A DNA stretch of 64,000 nt, taken from Bacteroides luhongzhouii. GTDB lineage: Bacteria; Bacteroidota; Bacteroidia; Bacteroidales; Bacteroidaceae. The translations under genes were made by a program, and so were the position numbers. The stretch is from the NCBI RefSeq assembly GCF_009193295.2, contig NZ_CP059973.1:1798001-1862000 (forward strand), read 5' to 3'. Below, piece by piece: positions 33,249 to 41,731 of the stretch. The notes under the pieces are model-generated. The model was not told where the DNA came from. It saw only the letters and a list, made by a program, of their open reading frames with translations, and searched no databases. Position 1 is the first letter of the stretch, and each line of letters starts with the position of its first letter.

Positions 33249-35393
33249 TCACTCCACACTAATTATCAACTCCTTGCCTTCCTTCAACTTATCATGGGTG
33301 ATAAAGTAACTTTCTACTTTTTCGTTGTCATAAGTAATGTTTGTTATCTTTTCTCCGTTTCCTTTTTTCTTGATAGTGAAGTCTTTGCCATTCAAATTAA
33401 ATGTCGTCTTGTCGAATAAGGGTACAGTGATAATATACTTAGGATCGGCAGGTGAATAGGTATATAGTCCTATTGCATTCAATATATACCACGAAGACAT
33501 CTCTCCTGCGTCATCCATGCCACAATACGCTAATTTTTCGGGTCCCATGCGATAATAACCGTTCAATATCTTATTCAGTATTTTCTGCGACTTTTCCTGT
33601 TTGTCCACAAAATAATACATATAAGGAATACTATGTCCGGGTTGGTTCCCATGACAATATTGACCGATAAAAGTAGTCAGGTTATGTGCTTCATATCCTT
33701 CCCATGGAATAGTAAATAAGGAGTCTAATTTAGTTTCAAATGCCTCTTTGCTGGGGAATAAATCAATGAGACCTTGAGGATCGTGGAGAGCAAAGAAGGT
33801 TGATTGCCATCCATTAGCTTCACGATACATATATTCATAGAATGGTCTCTTAGGGTCGAATGGAGTTACCCATTCTCCATTTTCCAATCGGGGACGCATC
33901 TGCTGAGTGGTGGGATCGAATAGATGTTTATAACTATCTGTTCTTTTCATCAGTCTTTCATAATTTTGCATATCGCCCAATTCTTTTGCCAGCAAGGCAG
34001 TGGCATAATCATCGTATGCATATTCCTGCGTCTTTGTCACAGCTGCTTTTGCTACTGTTTCCAATTTGGGATCTTTAATATCCATTTCGGATATCCATCC
34101 TCGCTCCATATATTCTTTAATATGAGGTCTGCTGCCCTCGCCTTCAGCAAAGGCATTGTTTAAGAGTATTTTATATGCTTTTTGTACATCAAAATCACGG
34201 ATACCTCTTAAATAACTTCCTGTAACAAAGACAGACGCATGGTCGCCATGAAAAAATCTAGGCATAAATCCTCGAATCTCTCCATAATCTGTAATAGACT
34301 TTATGACATCTGCCGTGACATCAGGAGAAACCATACCCAGCAAAATCAACTTGTTACGATAGTCATCCCAAAAAGAAGGCTCACTATAGTAACGGAATCC
34401 TTTGTTTACCACTTCACCTTTAGCGTCAACATATTCTCCATTTACATCGCTCAATAGTATAGGCCATAGAAACGCTTTGTAAAGAGCAGAATAAAAGGTT
34501 TCTTTCTGTATTTCTGTACCACCTGACACTTGAATTTTAGATAACAGTCCTTCCCATGTATCACTTGCTTCATTTCTCACTTGTTCGAAATCTTTTTTGA
34601 GTATCTCTGCTTCCAGGTTTTTCTTTGCATTTTCGACGCTGACATAAGAGAATCCGACTTTCATTTCGAGAGGGGCATTAATGTCCTCATTATTGATAAA
34701 ATTTACAATACGAACTTCTGTATCTCCATCTTTCAATGATTCTATATCCTTGATTTTATGATTAGTAACTGCATAGAAATAGAAAGTAGGGCCTGTCTGT
34801 TGATAACCGGAGAATACGTTATCGCCCGCTTTCTCTATATTCCAGCTTCTTATATGCTCATTAGAATGGGATAGGTCGACCAACAGTTTTTTCCCTTTCC
34901 CATCTTTATAAGTATATTTATGATAACCACATCGTAAGGATGAAGTCACTTCCGCATTAATATCATATTTTTTGAGATAGACCTGGTAATATCCCGGACT
35001 TGCCGATTCGTTATCGTGGCTATATCCCGTATAATAAGATTTTGGCTCGACATTTCCGCTTACTGCTATCAATGGAACATAACAGAGATTCCAATGCCCT
35101 TTGCTGGTATGAACAAAAGCATGGATAATGGTATCTTCATACTGATAGCCCGAACCACTTCGCCACATGGTAACGGGGGTGACTTGCACCATAGAGTTAG
35201 GCAAGGATGCACCGGGGAAAGTTTCCGCTCCCCATGCCCTGCGAGTAGGATTGTACCCTAAATCTATACTGTCCCACAAAGTGGTAGTCCCTATAAATGG
35301 ATTGACATAATCGGTCAAACGTTTGTTCTTGTCTTTCTGAACTGCACATCCTGCGACAATAGCCAGAAGGGCGAGGATGTTAATAGCTTTCAT
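33249..35393 (-). CDS. GH92 family glycosidase lipoprotein, likely mannose-1-phosphate mannosidase
   Basis: 714 aa from ATG 35393 (ATG 35405 also in frame). Signal peptide with lipobox IVAGC. The chain starts with the family motif YVNPFIGT, has GAETFPGASLPNSMVQVTPV, and the C-terminal (alpha/alpha)6 domain with GMDDAGEMSSWYILNAIGLY, keeping the base Asp pair. The catalytic-acid motif, normally GNEPxHxxPYLY, reads GNQPGHSIPYMYYF: Gln584 (CAA codon 33642-33644) replaces Glu. That change is characteristic of GH92 enzymes acting on mannose-1-phosphate linkages, where the leaving group needs no acid. Slightly shorter than typical (about 740). Last gene of the mannan PUL; expected to remove phosphomannosyl caps of fungal mannan. 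Calcium-dependent in known members. Confidence 0.88.
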   Translation of the reverse strand: MKAINILALLAIVAGCAVQKDKNKRLTDYVNPFIGTTTLWDSIDLGYNPTRRAWGAETFPGASLPNSMVQVTPVTMWRSGSGYQYEDTIIHAFVHTSKGHWNLCYVPLIAVSGNVEPKSYYTGYSHDNESASPGYYQVYLKKYDINAEVTSSLRCGYHKYTYKDGKGKKLLVDLSHSNEHIRSWNIEKAGDNVFSGYQQTGPTFYFYAVTNHKIKDIESLKDGDTEVRIVNFINNEDINAPLEMKVGFSYVSVENAKKNLEAEILKKDFEQVRNEASDTWEGLLSKIQVSGGTEIQKETFYSALYKAFLWPILLSDVNGEYVDAKGEVVNKGFRYYSEPSFWDDYRNKLILLGMVSPDVTADVIKSITDYGEIRGFMPRFFHGDHASVFVTGSYLRGIRDFDVQKAYKILLNNAFAEGEGSRPHIKEYMERGWISEMDIKDPKLETVAKAAVTKTQEYAYDDYATALLAKELGDMQNYERLMKRTDSYKHLFDPTTQQMRPRLENGEWVTPFDPKRPFYEYMYREANGWQSTFFALHDPQGLIDLFPSKEAFETKLDSLFTIPWEGYEAHNLTTFIGQYCHGNQPGHSIPYMYYFVDKQEKSQKILNKILNGYYRMGPEKLAYCGMDDAGEMSSWYILNAIGLYTYSPADPKYIITVPLFDKTTFNLNGKDFTIKKKGNGEKITNITYDNEKVESYFITHDKLKEGKELIISVE

Positions 35394-35427
35394 TTTTCCA
35401 AACATATATTTTCTATTTAATCAATTT

Positions 35428-37536
35428 TCATCTGAATACAGGAGCATTATATCCGGTGTAAGTAGGATATGTATTATTCACAACAGGCCATCCATTCATC
35501 CAATTTACTTTATCAAGCATCAGACAACGATAATCTAGCTCGTCAATATATCCATGATACAGAATCCAGTCCTGGCCTGTATCGTCTGTGATAATGCGTG
35601 AACAATGCCCGGTTGAAGAGAACCGGTGGTTGCCTTTTAACATCAACTCATGCTTGACATCGTTCATATCTTCCCCTTTTTTATTGGTATATGGACCCAT
35701 GATGTTATTCGATTGTCCGACGACTAAACTATATGTACCACCTTTATGATATTGCCCGGTAGATAATATCAGATTGTATACTCCGTTTCTCTTGATAACA
35801 TAGGCGGCTTCGTATTGGCCTCCGGCAACTTTCTTTCTTACTGCTCCTTTCTTGATAGACATTCCGTCAGCAGTCAGTTCTATTACGCTAATTTCACGAA
35901 AACTGCCCCAAAACAGGTAGTTGCGGCCATCCTCTTGATAAAGATAGGCATCAATGGAAATATCAACTCCCTGCTCGTTACTGTCTATTAGTTTTCCATA
36001 ATCGGTAAAAGGACCAGTTGGCGAGGATGAAGTAGCGATGCCGATGGCATGTTTCCATTCGGGTGCGGGTTGTGAGTAGTATATGATATACTTGCCATTT
36101 ACTTTGCTTACAGTAGGTGCCCAAATACCGGCATTATTTATTCCTGTTATTTGAGGATGAGTTTCGTCTGTGAAGATGGAACCAGCTCTTGTCCAGTTAA
36201 TAAGGTCCCGCGACTTCATAATAGGTGCATTTTTCATATTGGGATCTGTCAGAGAGTGTTCTGTTGCATACAGATAGAAGTAGCCGTCATCTCCTCTTAT
36301 CACATCGGGGTCTGGCAAGGAAAAGGTTGTAAATACCGGATTTTGGTATTTGGCAGTATAATCTCCATGAGAAGTGATGTCCAGAAAATCATGAGTATAA
36401 TTCTTTTCGGTTGTCATTGAAATCAAAATAGTGGTATAATACCTATTTAAGTCATTTTCATCACATAGTTCAGCAGGAAACTTAAATTGTGCCCCATCCC
36501 ATTGTCCGTTTGCTGTAGGAGCCATATCTCTGTAGCCTGCTCTGTCAATTGGCGGTCTTTGTCCGAATTCTGGTCCGAGTTGTCCCCAGGCTTCTTCTTG
36601 TTCGTTAATAGTGAAGATTATTTTGTATCGTTCGTCAAAGCCCCAGTCGGTAGCGAATAATTGTATATTATAATCTTTTAGCTCCCAGCATCCCTTTGAG
36701 GTATAAGTAAATTCATTTTCCCGTCCTGTCCAGCTAAAACGGATTGCCACTTTATTTATTTTTTCTATGGTAGCCTGATAGGTATCGAAGTTCAAACGGA
36801 TCCGATAAGCCCCTGTCTGTGTTACTGTTGCTCCGGAAAACTGTTGTCCGGTAGTCTCGTTCAATGTTATACCATCTTCTTTCAGGTTGAATGTTCTTTT
36901 TTGCTCACCTGATTGTGAATAAAAAGAATAAGGTTTGTTAGCTTCCAATTTTGTATATATTTCATAGATCGTGGAGCCATTCATTTTTACTTTTTTCACT
37001 TCCTGACCATCTTCTGTTCCTTCGCCTGTGATGTATAACTTCTCTCCCTCTTTGATGATGCCACCTAAATCAGCCGGCAGAACGAAAGTGATACCTCGAT
37101 ATTCTTCAGATAAAATAGATTCTGAACCTTTGATAGTCTGTATAGCCCATTTTAGTTTTATATTGTTTCCGGCAGTACCTCCGGCAGCGGTTGCGATATC
37201 TTTAAGTTTGCGTTGTGTGATTCTGATATGGGTATTCGCCCCTGCATTGTCTGATGAGAACTTATATACAGGAGCTGAAAAATTGCCATTCTCCTTATCG
37301 AATAAAATTGTGTAATTTACATTTTTCGTTTCACTTTTTGACCATTCAAATAGCAGGTCTGTAATAGATTGTAATACAATGTGATCGTTGTTAATGGGGG
37401 CATTAAGATTCTTCACTGCAATTAGTTTCTCATCTTCTATTTCATCTTTGTCGTCACAAGCGATTAAGCTGATTCCCAACAGGCTTATTATCATTACTAA
37501 AGTGAGTAAAGATTTAGAATTTATGTGTTGTTTCAT
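35428..37536 (-). CDS. SusE-like surface binding module fused to a GH43 glycosidase
   Basis: 702 aa. Lipoprotein signal with Cys27 (SLIACDDK). Residues about 40-392 align end to end with the neighbouring SusE-like protein: shared segments LYITGEGTEDGQEVKKVKM, DWGFDERYKIIFTINEQEEAWGQL, IDRAGYRDMAPTANGQWDGAQFKFPAELCD and TEKNYTHDFLDI. Residues about 400-702 are a GH43-type five-bladed propeller: base Asp409 (SLPDPDVIRG), transition-state Asp529 (SIDAYLYQED) and acid Glu576 (GQYEAAYVIK). GH43 enzymes act mostly on arabinofuranosides, xylosides or galactofuranosides; in a mannan PUL a galactofuranosidase or arabinofuranosidase role is plausible but unproven. A surface lipoprotein carrying both a carbohydrate-binding-type part and an enzyme would hold substrate near the active site. 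Confidence 0.88.
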   Translation of the reverse strand: MKQHINSKSLLTLVMIISLLGISLIACDDKDEIEDEKLIAVKNLNAPINNDHIVLQSITDLLFEWSKSETKNVNYTILFDKENGNFSAPVYKFSSDNAGANTHIRITQRKLKDIATAAGGTAGNNIKLKWAIQTIKGSESILSEEYRGITFVLPADLGGIIKEGEKLYITGEGTEDGQEVKKVKMNGSTIYEIYTKLEANKPYSFYSQSGEQKRTFNLKEDGITLNETTGQQFSGATVTQTGAYRIRLNFDTYQATIEKINKVAIRFSWTGRENEFTYTSKGCWELKDYNIQLFATDWGFDERYKIIFTINEQEEAWGQLGPEFGQRPPIDRAGYRDMAPTANGQWDGAQFKFPAELCDENDLNRYYTTILISMTTEKNYTHDFLDITSHGDYTAKYQNPVFTTFSLPDPDVIRGDDGYFYLYATEHSLTDPNMKNAPIMKSRDLINWTRAGSIFTDETHPQITGINNAGIWAPTVSKVNGKYIIYYSQPAPEWKHAIGIATSSSPTGPFTDYGKLIDSNEQGVDISIDAYLYQEDGRNYLFWGSFREISVIELTADGMSIKKGAVRKKVAGGQYEAAYVIKRNGVYNLILSTGQYHKGGTYSLVVGQSNNIMGPYTNKKGEDMNDVKHELMLKGNHRFSSTGHCSRIITDDTGQDWILYHGYIDELDYRCLMLDKVNWMNGWPVVNNTYPTYTGYNAPVFR

Positions 37537-37574
37537 CCGATATTATTTATGATTGGATAGAATAAGATGTTATT

Positions 37575-37602
37575 ACCCTGCAATTTTGACTAATTGCAGG
37601 GT
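37575..37602. repeat. Intercistronic hairpin between GH76 and GH43 genes
   Basis: ACCCTGCAATT (37575-37585) pairs perfectly with 37592-37602. No T tract on the transcribed (minus) strand. The core CCTGCAA/TTGCAGG recurs in the hairpin at 44902-44931. Confidence 0.65.
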
Positions 37603-37638
37603 GTAAATAAGCACTGAATTATTTATTATAGATTTTGC

Positions 37639-38817
37639 TTAATCTACAAATCCATTTTTCTCTAATAAAGCCATAGCTTCTATAGTTGTTGTACCACTTA
37701 TAGCTGAACGTAAGTCGCCCCATGCTGTATCCCCTTTCGGCATTTGCCACCACGTAGGACTCATTTTGATATCCGGCTTTTCGGTGCCAAGAGTCCATAA
37801 GTAGTTTGCGTTATTCTTCAGGAAAGCAACAAAACGCATCCTGTCACCATCCGAAAGATCCGGATGCTGTATCAGTATGGTGAAGTAGCGTACAAATATA
37901 CCTTTGAAGAGGTTACAGTCGTGTCCGCCGCCATCGCCGGTTTGTTCGCCATAATCCCTCATAACCTTGTAGGCGGTGTTTACGTTATTTGCTATATGAT
38001 AACGGGCAACTTTCACTGCATCATTAAAATATACTTTCTCTTTTGTGATATTATACAATTCGATAGCTGCTCCCATAAATGTGCCTACATCATATGAGTA
38101 ATCTCCGTTTGTAGTGTCATAATTTTCAAATACTCGTCCTGTAGACAATACAGTCCGATGATATTTCATCCATTCATATATCCGTAGTGCCCATTGTAGA
38201 TTAGTGAATCCGTTGATGGTCTCATCGGGGTACTTTTGTGCAAATCTGGCTGCAATAATAGCTGCAGGTCCGTTTGATGGTATGCCTTTTCCCATACTTT
38301 CAGCATCGGTTCCTACTTTCCATTGGATACCTCCACCGTCGTAATCATTCCAACCTTCTGTGATCCATGTCCACAGATCGTGAGATGATTGTAAGAACCG
38401 GTCGTCATTGGTTGCATAGTATGCACGTAGATGAGCCATTGCATGCCAACCCATATCGTCATAAAAATCGTGTCTCCATTTACCTCCATTTTTGTTTTTT
38501 ACTCCATCATAAAAGTCCCAGATGACTTTTTTATACTTTTCATCATTGGTACGCAGGTAAGCATCCACTACTACGTCCAGACCATGCGCTTCGGGCCAGT
38601 AGTCATTTTGCGCTATTTGTCCGTCGAATGTATTGTTGAAGCATCTCACGGATGTGTTCCAATACCTGTTTACAAAAGTCGTTGAAGCACTGTCGGCTGC
38701 TGCTACCCATGAGTACTTGGGAAACTGGTTTACTTCTATATATTCATCATCGTATGTTCCACACGACATCAGAGAACATGAAAATGTAAGGAGAATTCCG
38801 AATAATATATTTTTCAT
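37639..38817 (-). CDS. GH76 endo-alpha-1,6-mannanase lipoprotein
   Basis: 392 aa. Signal ends at Cys19 (CSLMSCGTYDDEY). The (alpha/alpha)6 domain has the GH76 pattern FVNRYWNTSVRCFNNTFDGQI...NDYWPEAHGLDVVVDAYLRT, then the catalytic Asp pair in RHDFYDDMGWHAMAHLRAYY (Asp120, Asp121), GGGIQWK and GTFMGAAIELYNITKE. GH76 enzymes cut the alpha-1,6-mannan backbone of fungal cell-wall mannan. As a lipoprotein it may sit at the cell surface and start degradation by making oligosaccharides for the SusC/SusD pair. Hairpins flank the gene on both sides within the operon, hinting that its mRNA is tuned separately. Confidence 0.92.
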   Translation of the reverse strand: MKNILFGILLTFSCSLMSCGTYDDEYIEVNQFPKYSWVAAADSASTTFVNRYWNTSVRCFNNTFDGQIAQNDYWPEAHGLDVVVDAYLRTNDEKYKKVIWDFYDGVKNKNGGKWRHDFYDDMGWHAMAHLRAYYATNDDRFLQSSHDLWTWITEGWNDYDGGGIQWKVGTDAESMGKGIPSNGPAAIIAARFAQKYPDETINGFTNLQWALRIYEWMKYHRTVLSTGRVFENYDTTNGDYSYDVGTFMGAAIELYNITKEKVYFNDAVKVARYHIANNVNTAYKVMRDYGEQTGDGGGHDCNLFKGIFVRYFTILIQHPDLSDGDRMRFVAFLKNNANYLWTLGTEKPDIKMSPTWWQMPKGDTAWGDLRSAISGTTTIEAMALLEKNGFVD

Positions 38818-38834
38818 AATTAATTCTGTTTTTA

Positions 38835-38866
38835 GCGGTCTGTTTCTCGTAAGGGAAACAGACCGC
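38835..38866. repeat. Intercistronic hairpin between SusE-like and GH76 genes
   Basis: GCGGTCTGTTTC (38835-38846) pairs perfectly (12 bp) with 38855-38866 around an 8-nt loop. It lies in the 56-nt gap between two co-directional genes. Too few T residues follow for a strong terminator. Confidence 0.7.
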
Positions 38867-38873
38867 GTATGAT

Positions 38874-40052
38874 TTAGTCACCTGTATTTATATTAGTAAA
38901 GTCGTGAGTGTAATTTTTCTCAGCAGTCATAGATATTGTAACATCTGTGAAATATTTGCTGAGATTATTTCTGTCGCAAAGTTCTTCCGGGAATTTGAAT
39001 TGGCTACCGTTCCATTGTCCATTATCGGTTGGAGCCATATCACGGTATCCGGCTCTGTCTATGCTAGGTCTGTTATCAAAGAACTTCTCTTGTATTTGTC
39101 CCCAGTCTTCTTGTTTCCCGTCTACAGTAAATTCAATCTTATAACGTTCGTCAAAGCCCCAGTCGGTCTTCTGTAATTGTACATTATAGTTCATGAGTTC
39201 CCAAACACCTTTCTCGGTATAACTAAAAATGCCACGGACATTTGTCCATGAATTACGTATAGCTACCTTATTTATCTCTTCGAAAGAGATCTTTTTATTC
39301 TTGAAGTCAAGTTTAATACGGTAGACTCCAGCTTTATCTACTGTATAAGGAAGCGCTTCGTCTCCGGCAGTTTCTTCAATCGATTTTCCATCTTCTTTTA
39401 TTGATATGATCCTGTCAGAGTTAGCTTGTAATCTGGTGTAGAAATAGAATGGTTCGCCGGCCTCCAGTTTTGTATATATCTCGTAATAAACGGTCGATTC
39501 TTTGGTCTCTATCATCTTCACACGCTGTCCCTGTTCCGAACCTGCTCCACCAATGTACAATCTCTCTCCATCATCCAAATCTTCGAGACCTGCCATACGG
39601 AGCAAGGTGATTGTTCTTGATTCTTGAGCCAAAGCGAAATTCATTCCCCTGTTTGAGCGTACGGTCCACTTTACGGTTGCTTCTTCTTCCGACTTTGCAC
39701 CTGCAAGCCGGGCTATTCTATTCAAGCCTTTTTTCGTAATGGTAGCTCCGGTATTTAAACCGTTGCCGTCTGCCTGATAAATATATATAGGGTTAGAAAA
39801 GTCCCCGTCAAGTTTGTCGAATAATATATCGTAATAAACTACGCTGTTATCTTCTGCTTGGGCTTTCTCCCATTCAAAGTACAGGTTTGATACATCTTCT
39901 ATTACTGCATATCTGTCTTCAACCGGTTCATATAATTTAGGAACTGGAGTGACAGATACACTCTCAAATTCTTTCACTTTTTCACAACTTGTGAATACTC
40001 CTAATGCTAATGTAAGGAATGCTATGGCCGTAAATAATATTTTGTTTTTCAT
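38874..40052 (-). CDS. SusE/SusF-like surface glycan-binding lipoprotein
   Basis: 392 aa from ATG 40052; the frame extends 34 codons upstream into the SusD gene's end without a plausible signal, so the lipoprotein start MKNKILFTAIAFLTLALGVFTSCEK is chosen. After the Cys comes a SusE-type Ig-like domain (about 30-140: VTPVPKLYEPVEDRYAVIEDVSNLYFEWEKAQAEDN), then two beta-sandwich parts with LYIGGAGSEQGQRVKMIE, FYTRLQAN, DWGFDERYKIEFTVDGKQEDWGQI and IDRAGYRDMAPTDNGQWNG. SusE/SusF proteins bind polysaccharide on the cell face and help growth at low substrate levels. It is placed directly after SusD, as usual. The protein at 35428-37536 carries a second copy of the whole module. Confidence 0.85.
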   Translation of the reverse strand: MKNKILFTAIAFLTLALGVFTSCEKVKEFESVSVTPVPKLYEPVEDRYAVIEDVSNLYFEWEKAQAEDNSVVYYDILFDKLDGDFSNPIYIYQADGNGLNTGATITKKGLNRIARLAGAKSEEEATVKWTVRSNRGMNFALAQESRTITLLRMAGLEDLDDGERLYIGGAGSEQGQRVKMIETKESTVYYEIYTKLEAGEPFYFYTRLQANSDRIISIKEDGKSIEETAGDEALPYTVDKAGVYRIKLDFKNKKISFEEINKVAIRNSWTNVRGIFSYTEKGVWELMNYNVQLQKTDWGFDERYKIEFTVDGKQEDWGQIQEKFFDNRPSIDRAGYRDMAPTDNGQWNGSQFKFPEELCDRNNLSKYFTDVTISMTAEKNYTHDFTNINTGD

Positions 40053-40090
40053 CTTTTTATATATTAAATGATTTAAAAAAAGCGTCATGA

Positions 40091-41704
40091 TTAATATCCG
40101 GGGTTTTGTCCCAGATTTTGGTTGATCGTAAATTGTTTTCTCGGCACAGCCCATAGATAATCCCGATCCCTGTTGAATGAATTTTCATGATACGAGAAGT
40201 AGGTCAAATCACCGTTACTCAACTTAAATTTGGCTCCTCTGAATGGCTCATTCAGGACATCTTCTGCAATTTTCCAACGACGTATATCATAAATGCGTGT
40301 TCCTTCCAGTGCCAGTTCTACGCGCCGTTCGTCTCTGATAATTTGCCGAATATCTCCACTTGTCGGATAGTTCATTGCTGCTGGTGTTTCATTGAATCCG
40401 GCGCGGCGGCGGAGCGCTGTGATGGTTTGCTCCCAGATTTCAGGAGTCATTTTATCCAATTCGTACATAGCTTCTGCATACATTAACAAAACGTCGGCAT
40501 AACGCAGTGTTACAAAGTTGATGTTACAACTCCATGAAGTCCCTACTGTCCACGCACTTGGATTCGGATCATAATACTTCCTGTAGAAGTATCCGGTTTG
40601 TGAACCACTGGCATGGCCAATCTTGTCTTTATTATCTTTTGATGCACCGTTAGGATTAACATTTACCGTATAGGACGAGCCGTCTCTTTTTTGTACTACA
40701 CTGCCATTGCGCACGATTGTCATATCCATGCGGGGATCACGGTTGTCGTAAGCGCTTTTTGCTTCATCCCATTTGCTTCCATCTCTCATGAGATAGGTAT
40801 CTATAAGGCTTTGAGTGGGACTTGCTACTATGTATTGCACCGATTCTAAATTGAATGGAACATATGTTGATATATCACTCCATGTACGTACTTTAGGGAC
40901 ATATTGAATATCCAGGATTATTTCGTTATTATATTCATTCGCTTTATAAAATAGTTCCTGATAGTTGGAATGAAGTGAATATCTTCCATAGTCAGCTTTG
41001 CCAATTAACTTTTCAGTATACTTTTTCACTCTCTCCCAATCGTTGAAATTCAAGGCTACACGAGCGTTAAAAGCTACTGCCGCTCCACATGTAATCCGTC
41101 CTCTGTCAGCTCTTGGATACCGTTCTTTAGTGGGTAGTATTTCAGCTATTTCTTCCAATTCCCGATGTATCCATTCTACGATGGTAGCCTGTTTGGTTCG
41201 CTCAATAGTTCTTGCTGTTTGCTCATCAATATCCTGTGTGAAGAAGGGTACATCTCCATACCAATTTGTCAATTGGAAATAAAGGAAAGTACGTATAAAG
41301 CGGGCTTCAGCTTTCATCCTGTTTTTGAGATTTTCATCCATTTCTACTCTGTCGATATTGGCTAGAAGTGTATGGGTTGTCTTTATCCCACCATATAGTT
41401 CACCCCAGACTTTATCAAAAAGCCCTGTTGAAGATGTAGCCTGTCCGTTACTGATAGTCTTGACATCATCACCACCATATCCGTTATAGAGGTTGTCACT
41501 CAATCGTTCGTCACGGAATACCCATTCCGTACTATTCATCTGGCGATATGCCATATGCAAAAGCGAAGCTGCTTTCTCTTCTGATGTCCAATAGTTGTTG
41601 TCAGTAAATTTATTTGTAGGAGATACATCCAGATCGACGCAACCGGATGAAAATATGCAAATAAACAGACACCATGAAAAATATTTAATTATTGTTGTTT
41701 TCAT
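40091..41704 (-). CDS. SusD/RagB-family surface lipoprotein (mannan PUL)
   Basis: 537 aa. Lipoprotein signal with Cys in FSSGCVDLDVSPTNKFTDNNYWTSEEKAASLLHMAYRQM, the standard SusD opening. Further hallmarks: LKNRMKAEARFIRTFLYFQLTNWYGDVPFFTQDI (TPR-like helices), RITCGAAVAFNARVALNFNDWERVKKYTEKLI, and near the end FVTLRYADVLLMYAEAMYELDKM with DERRVELALEGTRIYDIRRWKIAEDVLN. It pairs with the SusC transporter located 27 nt upstream in the operon. It should bind mannan-derived oligosaccharides; specificity is inferred from GH76 and GH92. Confidence 0.94.
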   Translation of the reverse strand: MKTTIIKYFSWCLFICIFSSGCVDLDVSPTNKFTDNNYWTSEEKAASLLHMAYRQMNSTEWVFRDERLSDNLYNGYGGDDVKTISNGQATSSTGLFDKVWGELYGGIKTTHTLLANIDRVEMDENLKNRMKAEARFIRTFLYFQLTNWYGDVPFFTQDIDEQTARTIERTKQATIVEWIHRELEEIAEILPTKERYPRADRGRITCGAAVAFNARVALNFNDWERVKKYTEKLIGKADYGRYSLHSNYQELFYKANEYNNEIILDIQYVPKVRTWSDISTYVPFNLESVQYIVASPTQSLIDTYLMRDGSKWDEAKSAYDNRDPRMDMTIVRNGSVVQKRDGSSYTVNVNPNGASKDNKDKIGHASGSQTGYFYRKYYDPNPSAWTVGTSWSCNINFVTLRYADVLLMYAEAMYELDKMTPEIWEQTITALRRRAGFNETPAAMNYPTSGDIRQIIRDERRVELALEGTRIYDIRRWKIAEDVLNEPFRGAKFKLSNGDLTYFSYHENSFNRDRDYLWAVPRKQFTINQNLGQNPGY

Positions 41705-41731
41705 ATATTATACTATATCTGATTATTGTAT

